7,340 nucleotides of DNA from Gammaproteobacteria bacterium (lineage in GTDB: Bacteria > Pseudomonadota > Gammaproteobacteria > UBA9214): assembly GCA_003454335.1 (NCBI GenBank), contig DMKK01000054.1, forward strand, positions 1 to 7,340, written 5' to 3'. The translations under genes were made by a program, and so were the position numbers. The stretch's first letter is position 1; every line of letters starts with the position of its first letter. This document shows positions 1 through 5,621 of the stretch, piece by piece. The notes beneath the pieces are model-generated. The model worked only from the letters and a program-made list of their open reading frames with translations. It did no database searches and was not told the DNA's origin.

Positions 1-27
1 AGCGACGCACCCATCAGTCTGTAGAAT

Positions 28-58
28 GTAGTGATGAGTTACCCGTGTTCTTCACTAC
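28..58 (-). terminator. possible weak hairpin at the maf stop codon
   Basis: GTAGTGA (28-34) is the exact reverse complement of TCACTAC (52-58), and a few further pairs (36-38 with 48-50) can stack inside. On the maf strand the hairpin covers the stop codon. It is AT-rich and is not followed by a T run on that strand, so a working intrinsic terminator is doubtful. The remaining bases 1-27 show no coding frame that I can support. Confidence 0.25.
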
Positions 59-645
59 GGCAGTACCAGCCCGGCACGGGCAAGCATGGTCGTCAGGCGA
101 ATCAGTGGCAGTCCAATCAGGGCGGACGGATCGTCGCCGTCCATGCGTTCAAACAGGGTGATCCCCTGGCCCTCTGATTTAAAGCTGCCAGCGCAGTTGT
201 AGGGCTGGTCTGCCTGCAGGTAGCGTTCTATCTGCCCTTCATCAAGCTGCCTGAATTGCACTTTGAAAGGAATGACATCCACCTGTGCCTCGCCGGTCAT
301 GCTGTTTAACAGGCACAGCCCGGTGTGAAACGTTACCAGCCTGCCTGACAGAGCCCGCAGTTGTTCAGTGGCATGCACGTGGGTGCCGGGTTTGCCGAGA
401 ATGTCACTACCTGTCGTGGCAACCTGGTCGGAGCCGATAATCAGTCCCTGGCAGGATTGCCCGATTGCACGGGCCTTGGCCTTCGCCAGGCGCCTCACCA
501 GTGCTTCCGGTGTTTCATCAGCAAGGGGGGATTCATCAACATCAGGTGCTGCGGTGGTAAACGTGATGCCCAGGCGTTGCAGCAGTTCCTTGCGGAAAGG
601 CGAGGTGGATGCGAGTACTACGGGTAGCGAACTGGTGGTATTCAT
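55..645 (-). CDS. maf: Maf-family nucleotide pyrophosphatase, YceF subgroup
   Basis: 196 residues from ATG at 645. The Maf/HAM1-like fold hydrolyses nucleoside triphosphates to monophosphate and pyrophosphate; the E. coli YceF subgroup prefers 7-methyl-GTP, and proteins of this family are thought to keep modified nucleotides out of nucleic acids. Visible motifs: substrate-loop LASTSPFRKELL at about 11-22, VDESP near 36-40, IIGSDQV at 69-75 with the catalytic Asp at 73, GKPG at 84-87, and NCAGSFKSEGQGITLFERMDG at about 150-170, followed by IGLPL. Length is normal for the family. An in-frame ATG lies 12 codons upstream (681), but homologues begin just before the LAST/LAS motif, so 645 is preferred; neither start has a convincing Shine-Dalgarno. 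It is divergent from yceD, as in E. coli. Confident for family, fairly confident for the YceF subgroup because of the CAGSFKSEG and LFERMDG segments. Confidence 0.93.
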   Translation of the reverse strand: MNTTSSLPVVLASTSPFRKELLQRLGITFTTAAPDVDESPLADETPEALVRRLAKAKARAIGQSCQGLIIGSDQVATTGSDILGKPGTHVHATEQLRALSGRLVTFHTGLCLLNSMTGEAQVDVIPFKVQFRQLDEGQIERYLQADQPYNCAGSFKSEGQGITLFERMDGDDPSALIGLPLIRLTTMLARAGLVLP

Positions 646-796
646 GGTGGTTTCGGATCGGGTTCCAGGTTCAATTTCCATGCGTGTTGCATTCGGGACG
701 ACGCGGTTACCTGGTCGGCAACGGCGACTATGCAGTTCTCGATATTGTACCCGTCAGATTGACACCCTGCAGGCCACCCTATAATATTAGCAGGTT
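646..796. other. maf-yceD divergent intergenic region
   Basis: This 151-base stretch separates the divergent maf and yceD starts. Its right end holds a consensus sigma70-type promoter for yceD (listed separately). For maf, the minus strand has a TACAAT -10-like hexamer at 749-744, but the hexamer 17 bases upstream of it (CTGCAG) is a poor -35, so the maf promoter is not settled. No RNA gene or small ORF is supported. Confidence 0.5.
759..785 (+). promoter_or_regulatory. sigma70-type promoter for yceD and the downstream operon
   Basis: TTGACA at 759-764 and TATAAT at 780-785 both match the E. coli consensus perfectly, but the spacer is only 15 bases. An alternative -10, TAATAT at 782-787, gives the optimal 17-base spacer at the cost of two mismatches. 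The spacer carries the 8-base palindrome CCTGCAGG (766-773). Start of transcription would fall near 791-794, only a few bases before the yceD ATG at 797, so the message would be leaderless or nearly so. This is the most obvious promoter upstream of yceD-rpmF-plsX-fabHDG. Confidence 0.7.
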
Positions 797-1309
797 ATGA
801 TGGACCACCTGCCAGAACGGCTGGATCTGATTGCAACTGCAGAGGCAGGGCGCGTCTTGCGAGGCCGGATCCCGGTGGCCGGGCTGCAGCGAGTGTTGCC
901 CAGCCTGGTTTCGGATGAGGGTGAGTTGCAGGTTGAACTGCACCTCGGCAAGGATCTGGATGGTACCTGTTTTCTCGCCGGGGCTATCCAGGGAGAGATT
1001 GTCCTGCGTTGCCAGCGATGCATGGAAGGCATGACTCTGCCGCTGGAGCTGGAATTCCGTCTTGGTCTGTTGCGAGACGAGAGTGCAATGGGCAAATTGT
1101 CTGACTGCTATGAACCGCTGGTGGTTACGGCAGAACCCGCGTACATTGCGGACATTGTCTCGGATGAAGTATTGCTGGCATTGCCCATCGTACCCTTGCA
1201 TAAGGGTTCTGATGAGTGCAATGCCAGCATCAAGGCATATAAGCCGCCGCAGGACGAGCAACGGGACAACCCGTTTGCTGTGCTGGCGGAACTGAAACAC
1301 AAACAGTAA
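797..1309 (+). CDS. yceD: YceD / DUF177 family protein, 23S rRNA accumulation factor
   Basis: 170 residues, usual length for DUF177. In bacteria and plants this family is required for normal 23S rRNA accumulation, and its gene is characteristically paired with rpmF; the biochemical role is not settled. Recognisable features: CQRC (Cys72, Cys75) in the middle, YEPLVV at about 105-110, the acidic DEVLLALPIVPLH block at about 123-135 followed by Cys141, and the conserved C-terminal NPFAVLAELK at 158-167. The start is one of two adjacent ATGs (797 and 800); the N-terminal HLPERLD aligns with the usual beginning of the family, so no long N-terminal piece is missing. The only ribosome-site-like bases are AGCAGG at 789-794, better spaced for the second ATG, and they may be partly absent from the transcript given the promoter position. 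rpmF follows after 15 bases. Confidence 0.93.
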   Translation: MMDHLPERLDLIATAEAGRVLRGRIPVAGLQRVLPSLVSDEGELQVELHLGKDLDGTCFLAGAIQGEIVLRCQRCMEGMTLPLELEFRLGLLRDESAMGKLSDCYEPLVVTAEPAYIADIVSDEVLLALPIVPLHKGSDECNASIKAYKPPQDEQRDNPFAVLAELKHKQ

Positions 1310-1324
1310 CTGAGGGCTGGTAAC

Positions 1325-1504
1325 ATGGCTGTACAGAAAAGTCGCAAGACACCGTCAAGACGCGGCATGCGTCGTTCACATGACAAACTGACCGAAAGCA
1401 CACTTTCAATCGAACCGACTACCGGTGAAACCCATCTGCGTCATCACGTCAGTGCGGATGGATTTTACAAGGGTCGCAAGGTTGTCGATAACGCTCAGGA
1501 CTGA
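1325..1504 (+). CDS. rpmF: 50S ribosomal protein L32
   Basis: 59 residues, beginning MAVQKSRKTPSRRGMRRSHD. L32 is a small basic protein of the large ribosomal subunit. The hallmark RGMRRSHD stands at 13-20, and HLRHHVSADGFYKGRKV at 38-54 matches the C-terminal half of gammaproteobacterial L32. The Cys-X2-Cys pairs found in zinc-binding L32 of many other phyla are absent, as is usual for this group. A clear Shine-Dalgarno GAGGG (1312-1316) lies 8 bases before the ATG. The gene sits 15 bases after yceD and 103 bases before plsX. Its last codons and the TGA stop are part of a perfect inverted repeat (1490-1509), listed separately. The identification is essentially certain. Confidence 0.98.
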   Translation: MAVQKSRKTPSRRGMRRSHDKLTESTLSIEPTTGETHLRHHVSADGFYKGRKVVDNAQD

Positions 1505-1509
1505 GCGTT
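1490..1509 (+). terminator. hairpin spanning the rpmF stop codon, possible attenuator or 3'-end stabiliser
   Basis: AACGCTCAG (1490-1498) and CTGAGCGTT (1501-1509) are perfect reverse complements around two bases, so the RNA can form 8 base pairs closed by a 4-base loop. The TGA of rpmF (1502-1504) lies in the right arm. Downstream is TTTACTTCATTATTAAC, which is T-rich but not a continuous U tract, so it is at best a partial terminator; an RNase-stop or processing role is equally possible. Confidence 0.45.
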
Positions 1510-1530
1510 TACTTCATTATTAACAGCAAC

Positions 1531-1618
1531 TGTGGGAGTGCGGGTACTCATGTATTGCCGGCACTCACGCAAACTGCTGCCAGCTTCTCAGCCAGGCTGA
1601 TCCAGCGATGAGTGCCGG
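1531..1618 (+). promoter_or_regulatory. structured plsX leader with small upstream ORF
   Basis: The rpmF-plsX spacer contains three arms that can pair in two exclusive ways. Arm 1 (1531-1543) pairs with arm 2 (1558-1571) through GAGTGC/GCACTC plus flanking pairs, with one mismatch and one bulge. Arm 2 (CCGGCACTCA, 1558-1567) is also a perfect 10-base complement of TGAGTGCCGG (1609-1618), which includes the T and G of the plsX start codon. A 16-codon ORF starts at ATG 1550 after GGGAG (1534-1538), reads MYCRHSRKLLPASQPG, and stops at 1598-1600, 7 bases before plsX. The layout resembles a translational attenuator; function is inferred only. Confidence 0.4.
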
Positions 1619-2636
1619 AGTTACGATTGCGCTTGATGCAATGGGGGGTGACTCAGGCTCCGTTGTGGTCGTGCCTGCCGCGCTCAAGGCGCTCAACGAG
1701 CATCCGGATGTCAATATCATCCTTGTCGGTGATGAGACGGAATTAACCCGTGAACTGGAAGCAGCAGGGGCCGGCAAGCATTCCTCCAGACTGAAGATTC
1801 ACCATGCCAGCCAGAAGGTTGAAATGGATGAGTTGCCCTCCAGCGCCCTGCGCAATAAAAAAGATTCTTCCATGCGGGTTGCGCTAAACCTTGTCAAGCA
1901 AGGGGAGGCGGCCGCCTGTGTCAGTGCCGGCAATACCGGTGCGCTGATGGCGACATCCCGCTTTGTTCTGAAAATGCTGCCCGGCATTGATCGGCCGGCC
2001 ATCTGTACCTCCCTGCCATCCATTGCATCGCATACCTTGATGCTGGATCTGGGCGCAAACGTGGACTGTAATGCCGAGCATCTGTTTCAGTTTGCCCTGA
2101 TGGGATCGGTGCTGTCCGAGGCAGTGGACGGGAAATCCAGGCCACGTGTCGGCCTGCTGAATATCGGTGAAGAGGAGATCAAGGGAAACGAGCAGGTCAA
2201 GGAAGCTGCCCAGTTACTTTCAGAGAATATGCCGAATTATGCCGGTTATGCAGAAGGCGATGATATCTACATGGGTACCTTCGATGTGATTGTTTGTGAC
2301 GGGTTTGTCGGCAATGTTTCACTGAAGACCAGTGAAGGGGTCGCCAAAATGGTTGCCGCTTTTATCAAGCAGGAATTCACGCGAAATATCCTTACCAAAC
2401 TGGCGGCACTGGTCGCGATGCCGGTACTCAAGGCCTTTCGCCACAGGATAGATCCCCGGCGTTATAATGGTGCGAGCTTGCTGGGATTGCGGGGCATAGT
2501 TATAAAGAGTCATGGCGGTGCCGACACCCTTGCCTTTGCAAATGCTGTCAAGGTGGCTATTCTTCAGGTTCGTGAAGACGTGCCGCAGCGAATTACCGCT
2601 CAATTGCAGGGCTACAAGGAAAGCATGCAGACATAA
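1608..2636 (+). CDS. plsX: phosphate acyltransferase (acyl-ACP:phosphate acyltransferase)
   Basis: 342 residues, normal length. PlsX converts acyl-ACP and inorganic phosphate to acyl-phosphate, the donor used by PlsY to acylate glycerol-3-phosphate, so it links FAS II to phospholipid synthesis as a peripheral membrane enzyme. Family signatures: IALDAMGGDSG at 7-17, SSMRVALNLVKQGEA at about 87-101, CVSAGNTGALM at 104-114, MLDLGANVDC at 145-154, LLNIGEEEIKGN at 183-194, VCDGFVGNVSLKTSEG at 229-244, and YNGASLLGLRGIVIKSHG at 286-303. The start is fixed by the N-terminal motif: ATG 1608 lies six codons before LDAMGGD. Its Shine-Dalgarno is weak (CAGG, 1593-1596, 11 bases away) and the start lies in a potential helix with the leader. 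The TAA overlaps the fabH ATG by one base, suggesting coupled translation. Confidence 0.97.
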   Translation: MSAGVTIALDAMGGDSGSVVVVPAALKALNEHPDVNIILVGDETELTRELEAAGAGKHSSRLKIHHASQKVEMDELPSSALRNKKDSSMRVALNLVKQGEAAACVSAGNTGALMATSRFVLKMLPGIDRPAICTSLPSIASHTLMLDLGANVDCNAEHLFQFALMGSVLSEAVDGKSRPRVGLLNIGEEEIKGNEQVKEAAQLLSENMPNYAGYAEGDDIYMGTFDVIVCDGFVGNVSLKTSEGVAKMVAAFIKQEFTRNILTKLAALVAMPVLKAFRHRIDPRRYNGASLLGLRGIVIKSHGGADTLAFANAVKVAILQVREDVPQRITAQLQGYKESMQT

Positions 2637-3604
2637 TGAAATATTCACGTATAGCCGGTACCGGTAGTTACCTGCCCGAGAAAGTGCTGACCAATCATGA
2701 TCTGGAAAAGATCATGGATACCACTGATGAATGGATCAGGGATCGCACCGGTATTTACAAGCGGCATATCGCAGCCGGCGGTGAAACGACCTGTGATCTG
2801 GCAGAGATTGCAGCCACGCGAGCCATGGAGGCGGCGGGGCGTACGCCACGCCAGATCGACCTGATCGTACTCGCCACCACCACGCCGGACCGTGTCTTCC
2901 CGAGTACGGCCTGTCTGTTACAGCAACGCCTGGATATTCATGGAACGGCTGCCTTTGATGTGCAGGCTGTCTGTACCGGTTTTGTCTATGCGCTCGGGAT
3001 TGCCGATAAATTTATTAAAACCGGTTCTGCAAAGTGTGCGCTGGTCGTGGGTGCTGAAACATTGTCCCGCATTGTGGACTGGAACGACCGCGGTACCGGG
3101 ATACTGTTTGGTGATGGTGCCGGTGCCGTCGTGCTGGAAGCCAGTGATGAGCCGGGCATCCTTTCCACGCACCTGCATGCCGACGGCAGTTACGAACACT
3201 TGTTGACTGTTCCGGCGGGTATTTCGGCAGGTTATGACAAGGTGCTTGCCGGGCAGGCCTATGTGCAGATGCAGGGTAATGAAGTTTTTAAAATGGCGGT
3301 TAACACCCTTGGCCGGATTGTTGATGAAACACTGGCGGCCAACGATATGGAAAAGACTGATGTAGACTGGCTGATTCCGCATCAGGCCAATATTCGTATT
3401 ATTCAGGCGACTGCACGCAAGCTGAAAATGTCAATGGATCACGTGGTGGTGACTGTTGATGAACACGGGAATACGTCAGCTGCATCGGTGCCGCTGGCGC
3501 TTGATACCGCCGTACGTGATGGACGCATCAAGCGGGGTGAAACACTGCTGATGGAAGCCTTCGGTGGTGGTTTCACCTGGGGTTCGGCCTTGTTGAAATA
3601 TTGA
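2636..3604 (+). CDS. fabH: beta-ketoacyl-ACP synthase III
   Basis: 322 residues, typical length. FabH starts fatty-acid synthesis by condensing acetyl-CoA with malonyl-ACP to give acetoacetyl-ACP. The thiolase-fold catalytic triad is complete: Cys113 in AVCTGF, His249 in IPHQANIRI, and Asn279 in HGNTSAASVPLAL, corresponding to Cys/His/Asn of the E. coli enzyme. Other conserved parts are TDEWIRDRTGI at 30-40, ATTTPDRVFPSTAC at 80-93, LFGDGAGAVVLEAS at 157-170, and the C-terminal AFGGGFTWGSALLKY. The ATG shares its A with the plsX TAA (TAATG), the arrangement expected for termination-reinitiation; AAGGA (2616-2620) lies 15 bases upstream, rather far for an independent ribosome site. fabD follows after 24 bases. 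Chain-type preference (straight or branched) cannot be read with certainty, although the gene context is that of the straight-chain enzyme. Confidence 0.97.
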   Translation: MKYSRIAGTGSYLPEKVLTNHDLEKIMDTTDEWIRDRTGIYKRHIAAGGETTCDLAEIAATRAMEAAGRTPRQIDLIVLATTTPDRVFPSTACLLQQRLDIHGTAAFDVQAVCTGFVYALGIADKFIKTGSAKCALVVGAETLSRIVDWNDRGTGILFGDGAGAVVLEASDEPGILSTHLHADGSYEHLLTVPAGISAGYDKVLAGQAYVQMQGNEVFKMAVNTLGRIVDETLAANDMEKTDVDWLIPHQANIRIIQATARKLKMSMDHVVVTVDEHGNTSAASVPLALDTAVRDGRIKRGETLLMEAFGGGFTWGSALLKY

Positions 3605-3628
3605 ATTAACAACACACCGGCTAGAGAC

Positions 3629-4582
3629 ATGAACGCAGCTACTGATAACACAGATGATACGCTGGCCATTGTATTTCCCGGTCAGGGTTCCCAGTCGGTC
3701 GGCATGCTGTCCTGGCTGGCAGCAAGTTATCCATTGGTCAATGAGACGTTTACCCAGGCCAGTGATGTACTGGGCTATGACCTGTGGAAACTGAGCCAGG
3801 ATGGGCCCAAGGACGAATTAAACCGCACGGACAGGACGCAGCCTGCAATGCTGGCGGCTGGTGTTGCCGTCTGGCGTGTGTGGCAACAGGAAAATGGAGC
3901 GCTTCCCGGTGTTATGGCCGGACACAGCCTCGGAGAATATTCAGCGCTGGTTTGTGCGGGTGCCATGGAGTTTTCTGATGCCGTCAGCCTGGTAGAGGAG
4001 CGTGGACGTTGCATGCAGTCGGCAGTGCCGGCCGGTGTGGGTGCCATGGCGGCAATTCTTGGGCTGGATGACGAGACGGTTGCGGATGTTTGCAATCGGG
4101 CAGCGGAAAGTGAAGTCGTGTCACCGGTGAATTTTAATTCTCCGGGGCAGGTTGTTATCGCAGGTAATGCAGAAGCTGTTCAGCGGGCCATAGTATTGGC
4201 AAAAGAGGCCGGGGCTAAACGTGCCTTGCCTCTGGCTGTCAGTGTGCCATCGCACTGTTCTCTCATGCAGCCGGCAGCAGAGCAGTTTGCAGCAAGACTG
4301 GCACGGACAAACATCAGTACACCGTCCATTCCGGTCATCCAGAATGTCGATGCAGACCGGCATGATCAGCCGGATGCGATTCGTAAAAACCTGGAAAAAC
4401 AGCTTTATCGCCCGGTGCAGTGGGTGTTATCTGTACAGAACATGGGCGGGCAGGGGGTTACCCGGATTATTGAAGCCGGTCCCGGAAAGGTTCTGGCGGG
4501 CCTGTGCAAACGCATTGACAAGTCGATTGCCAGTGCAGCTGTTTTTGATCCCGCTTCGCTTGCTGCTGCACTTGATGACTAG
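3629..4582 (+). CDS. fabD: malonyl-CoA:ACP transacylase
   Basis: 317 residues. FabD moves malonate from CoA to the phosphopantetheine of AcpP, supplying the extender for FabH and FabF. The active site is intact: the GQGSQ loop at 18-22 (oxyanion-hole Gln19), nucleophile Ser100 in GHSLGEYSA, Arg125 in VEERGR that holds the malonyl carboxylate, and His209 in SVPSHCSLM; the spacings equal those of E. coli FabD (Gln11, Ser92, Arg117, His201). The C-terminal NPxx-type region is represented by RPVQW at 261-265 and EAGPGKVLAGL at 282-292. The N-terminus has about eight extra polar residues before AIVFPGQGSQ, and no alternative start codon lies between, so ATG 3629 stands. Only a poor ribosome site (AGAG, 3623-3626) precedes it. 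It lies between fabH and fabG as in other gammaproteobacteria. Confidence 0.97.
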   Translation: MNAATDNTDDTLAIVFPGQGSQSVGMLSWLAASYPLVNETFTQASDVLGYDLWKLSQDGPKDELNRTDRTQPAMLAAGVAVWRVWQQENGALPGVMAGHSLGEYSALVCAGAMEFSDAVSLVEERGRCMQSAVPAGVGAMAAILGLDDETVADVCNRAAESEVVSPVNFNSPGQVVIAGNAEAVQRAIVLAKEAGAKRALPLAVSVPSHCSLMQPAAEQFAARLARTNISTPSIPVIQNVDADRHDQPDAIRKNLEKQLYRPVQWVLSVQNMGGQGVTRIIEAGPGKVLAGLCKRIDKSIASAAVFDPASLAAALDD

Positions 4583-4648
4583 TCTTGCGGGAGAGGGGAA
4601 TGATGAGGCTGCAGTAAGGGCAACTGGCATTTTTCACTTGAGGTTCTT
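4583..4648 (+). other. fabD-fabG spacer with fabG ribosome site
   Basis: GAGG at 4640-4643, five bases before the ATG at 4649, is the fabG Shine-Dalgarno. Further upstream a purine-rich run (about 4589-4599) precedes tandem ATGs at 4600 and 4603 that open a five-codon frame MMRLQ ending in TAA at 4615-4617. I see no strong hairpin or promoter here, so fabG is probably cotranscribed with fabD. Confidence 0.5.
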
Positions 4649-5392
4649 ATGTCATTAAATAATGAAATAGCACTGGTAACCGGGGCAAGTCGCGGCATTG
4701 GCAAGGCGATAGCGACGGTTCTTGGTGGTCGGGGAGCAACCGTTATCGGTACGGCAACGTCTGAAAGCGGTGCACAGGGGATAACAGCTGCCCTGTCAGC
4801 AAGTGGCCACAAGGGGGCCGGCAAGGTTTTGAATGTAACCGAACCTGATTCAATCGCCGCCTTGATGAAGAGTGTCCAGGAAGAATTCGGCACCCCGACA
4901 ATCCTGGTAAACAACGCCGGTATCACGCGTGATAATTTGTTAATGCGCATGAAGGATGATGAATGGGACTCCGTTATTGAGACCAACCTGACGTCGGCCT
5001 TTCGTATGAGCAAGGCCTGCTTGCGCGGCATGATGAAAGCCAAACACGGTAGAATCGTGACAATCACCTCCGTTATTGGTGCAACGGGAAATCCGGGCCA
5101 GGCTAACTATGCAGCGACCAAGGCCGGTGTGATTGGTTTTACGAAATCACTGGCAAGAGAAATCGGGTCGCGGGGTATCACCGTCAACGCCGTAGCCCCC
5201 GGCTTTATTGATACCGATATGACCAGGGAGTTGCCGGAAGCGCAGCAGCAGGCACTGCTGGCGCAGATCCCATTGGGACGGCTTGGCGCTGTCGAGGATA
5301 TTGCCAATGCAGTCGCATTTCTGAGTTCTGCTGACGCTGCCTATATAACCGGTGAAACCCTGCATGTGAACGGTGGTATGTATATGGGGTAG
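4649..5392 (+). CDS. fabG: 3-oxoacyl-ACP reductase (NADPH)
   Basis: 247 residues, the usual size. FabG reduces 3-ketoacyl-ACP to (R)-3-hydroxyacyl-ACP with NADPH, the first reduction in each elongation cycle, and works as a tetramer. It is a classical short-chain dehydrogenase: the cofactor loop TGASRGIG at 11-18, NNAGITRDNLL at 88-98, Asn113 in ETNLTSAF, catalytic Ser141 in TSVIGATGNPGQ, Tyr154 and Lys158 in YAATKAG, and NAVAPGFIDTDMT at 180-192. The C-terminus ITGETLHVNGGMYMG is typical of genuine FabG rather than other SDR enzymes, and the position between fabD and acpP confirms it. ATG 4649 has a good Shine-Dalgarno. The gene ends at TAG 5390-5392 and is followed by a 229-base gap with acpP promoter signals. 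Confidence 0.97.
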   Translation: MSLNNEIALVTGASRGIGKAIATVLGGRGATVIGTATSESGAQGITAALSASGHKGAGKVLNVTEPDSIAALMKSVQEEFGTPTILVNNAGITRDNLLMRMKDDEWDSVIETNLTSAFRMSKACLRGMMKAKHGRIVTITSVIGATGNPGQANYAATKAGVIGFTKSLAREIGSRGITVNAVAPGFIDTDMTRELPEAQQQALLAQIPLGRLGAVEDIANAVAFLSSADAAYITGETLHVNGGMYMG

Positions 5393-5454
5393 CCGAGTGC
5401 TCCATTTGGTTGAGGAGCCTGTGCTAATCAAATATCTTATTACTTTCTGATAGC

Positions 5455-5482
5455 TTGTTGATATGTAAGATATAAATATGAT
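5455..5482 (+). promoter_or_regulatory. candidate distal acpP promoter
   Basis: TTGTTG (5455-5460) and TATGAT (5477-5482, one mismatch to consensus) are separated by 16 bases, inside an AT-rich block that could act as an UP element. The right arm of the 8-base inverted repeat (5466-5473) falls within the spacer, so an operator is conceivable. Predicted start near 5489. In so AT-rich a sequence chance matches are common. Confidence 0.4.
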
Positions 5483-5540
5483 TTAATTTGTATTTTACAG
5501 GCAGGCGGTTTTTGGCTGGATACAGGCTGCCGGATGTTAC

Positions 5541-5570
5541 TTGTATCTTGTCTGTGGCTTTCACTACAAT
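5541..5570 (+). promoter_or_regulatory. candidate proximal acpP promoter
   Basis: TACAAT (5565-5570) matches five of six -10 bases; TTGTAT (5541-5546) is a weak -35 at an 18-base spacing. Transcription would begin near 5577, which is exactly the first base of the GCAGCC-TC-GGCTGC palindrome, leaving a leader of about 45 bases with the Shine-Dalgarno at 5605-5611. Confidence 0.45.
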
Positions 5571-5576
5571 ACTCGC

Positions 5577-5590
5577 GCAGCCTCGGCTGC
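5577..5590 (+). repeat. palindrome in the acpP leader
   Basis: GCAGCC (5577-5582) and GGCTGC (5585-5590) are perfect complements around TC, giving a compact five-pair hairpin with a CTCG loop. The right arm GGCTGCC (5585-5591) recurs at 5525-5531, so the left arm has a second possible partner upstream in longer transcripts. Confidence 0.55.
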
Positions 5591-5621
5591 CTTAATTAAA
5601 TACTGAGAGGAAAAACTCGAA

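Larger units (their letters stand above)
5393..5621 (+). promoter_or_regulatory. AT-rich acpP upstream region
   Basis: This is the longest gene-free stretch in the window. It contains a short hairpin after fabG (GCTCC 5399-5403 with GGAGC 5414-5418, no U tract), a markedly AT-rich block at about 5424-5499, an 8-base inverted repeat ATATCTTA (5432-5439) / TAAGATAT (5466-5473), two candidate promoters (5455-5482 and 5541-5570), and a palindrome GCAGCCTCGGCTGC (5577-5590) in the leader. The acpP ribosome site is GAGAGGA (5605-5611), 10 bases before the ATG. Such a long promoter region fits the high expression expected for ACP. Confidence 0.6.

Noticed and set aside
1..54. Start of a second minus-strand gene downstream of maf (ATG at 14-12)
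   Set aside because: Only four codons are visible and there is no Shine-Dalgarno, so nothing can be supported.
681..681. Upstream ATG for maf giving 12 more residues
   Set aside because: The extra residues precede the normal family N-terminus, and no ribosome site lies before that codon.
361..784. Plus-strand open frames opposite maf, and similar long frames opposite or within yceD, plsX, fabH, fabD, fabG and fabF
   Set aside because: They overlap genes with intact catalytic motifs, have no family signature, and are expected antisense or out-of-frame shadows.
2463..2468. Perfect TATAAT inside the 3' part of plsX, with GCCACA 17 bases upstream, as an internal fabH promoter
   Set aside because: The TATAAT is made by the Tyr-Asn codons of the conserved YNGASLLG motif of PlsX, and the -35 matches only three of six bases, so protein conservation explains it.
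3590..3612. TTGTT/AACAA inverted repeat at the fabH-fabD junction
   Set aside because: Five to seven AT pairs with no U tract; too weak to separate from chance.
5399..5418. GCTCC/GGAGC hairpin just after fabG as a terminator
   Set aside because: Only five base pairs, a ten-base loop and no T tract afterwards; the T run at 5509-5513 is about 90 bases away and has no stable stem directly before it.
5426..5438. IHF-like site (AATCAA...TTA) upstream of acpP
   Set aside because: The gap between the two conserved blocks is five bases instead of four, and the surrounding sequence is so AT-rich that a near match is expected.
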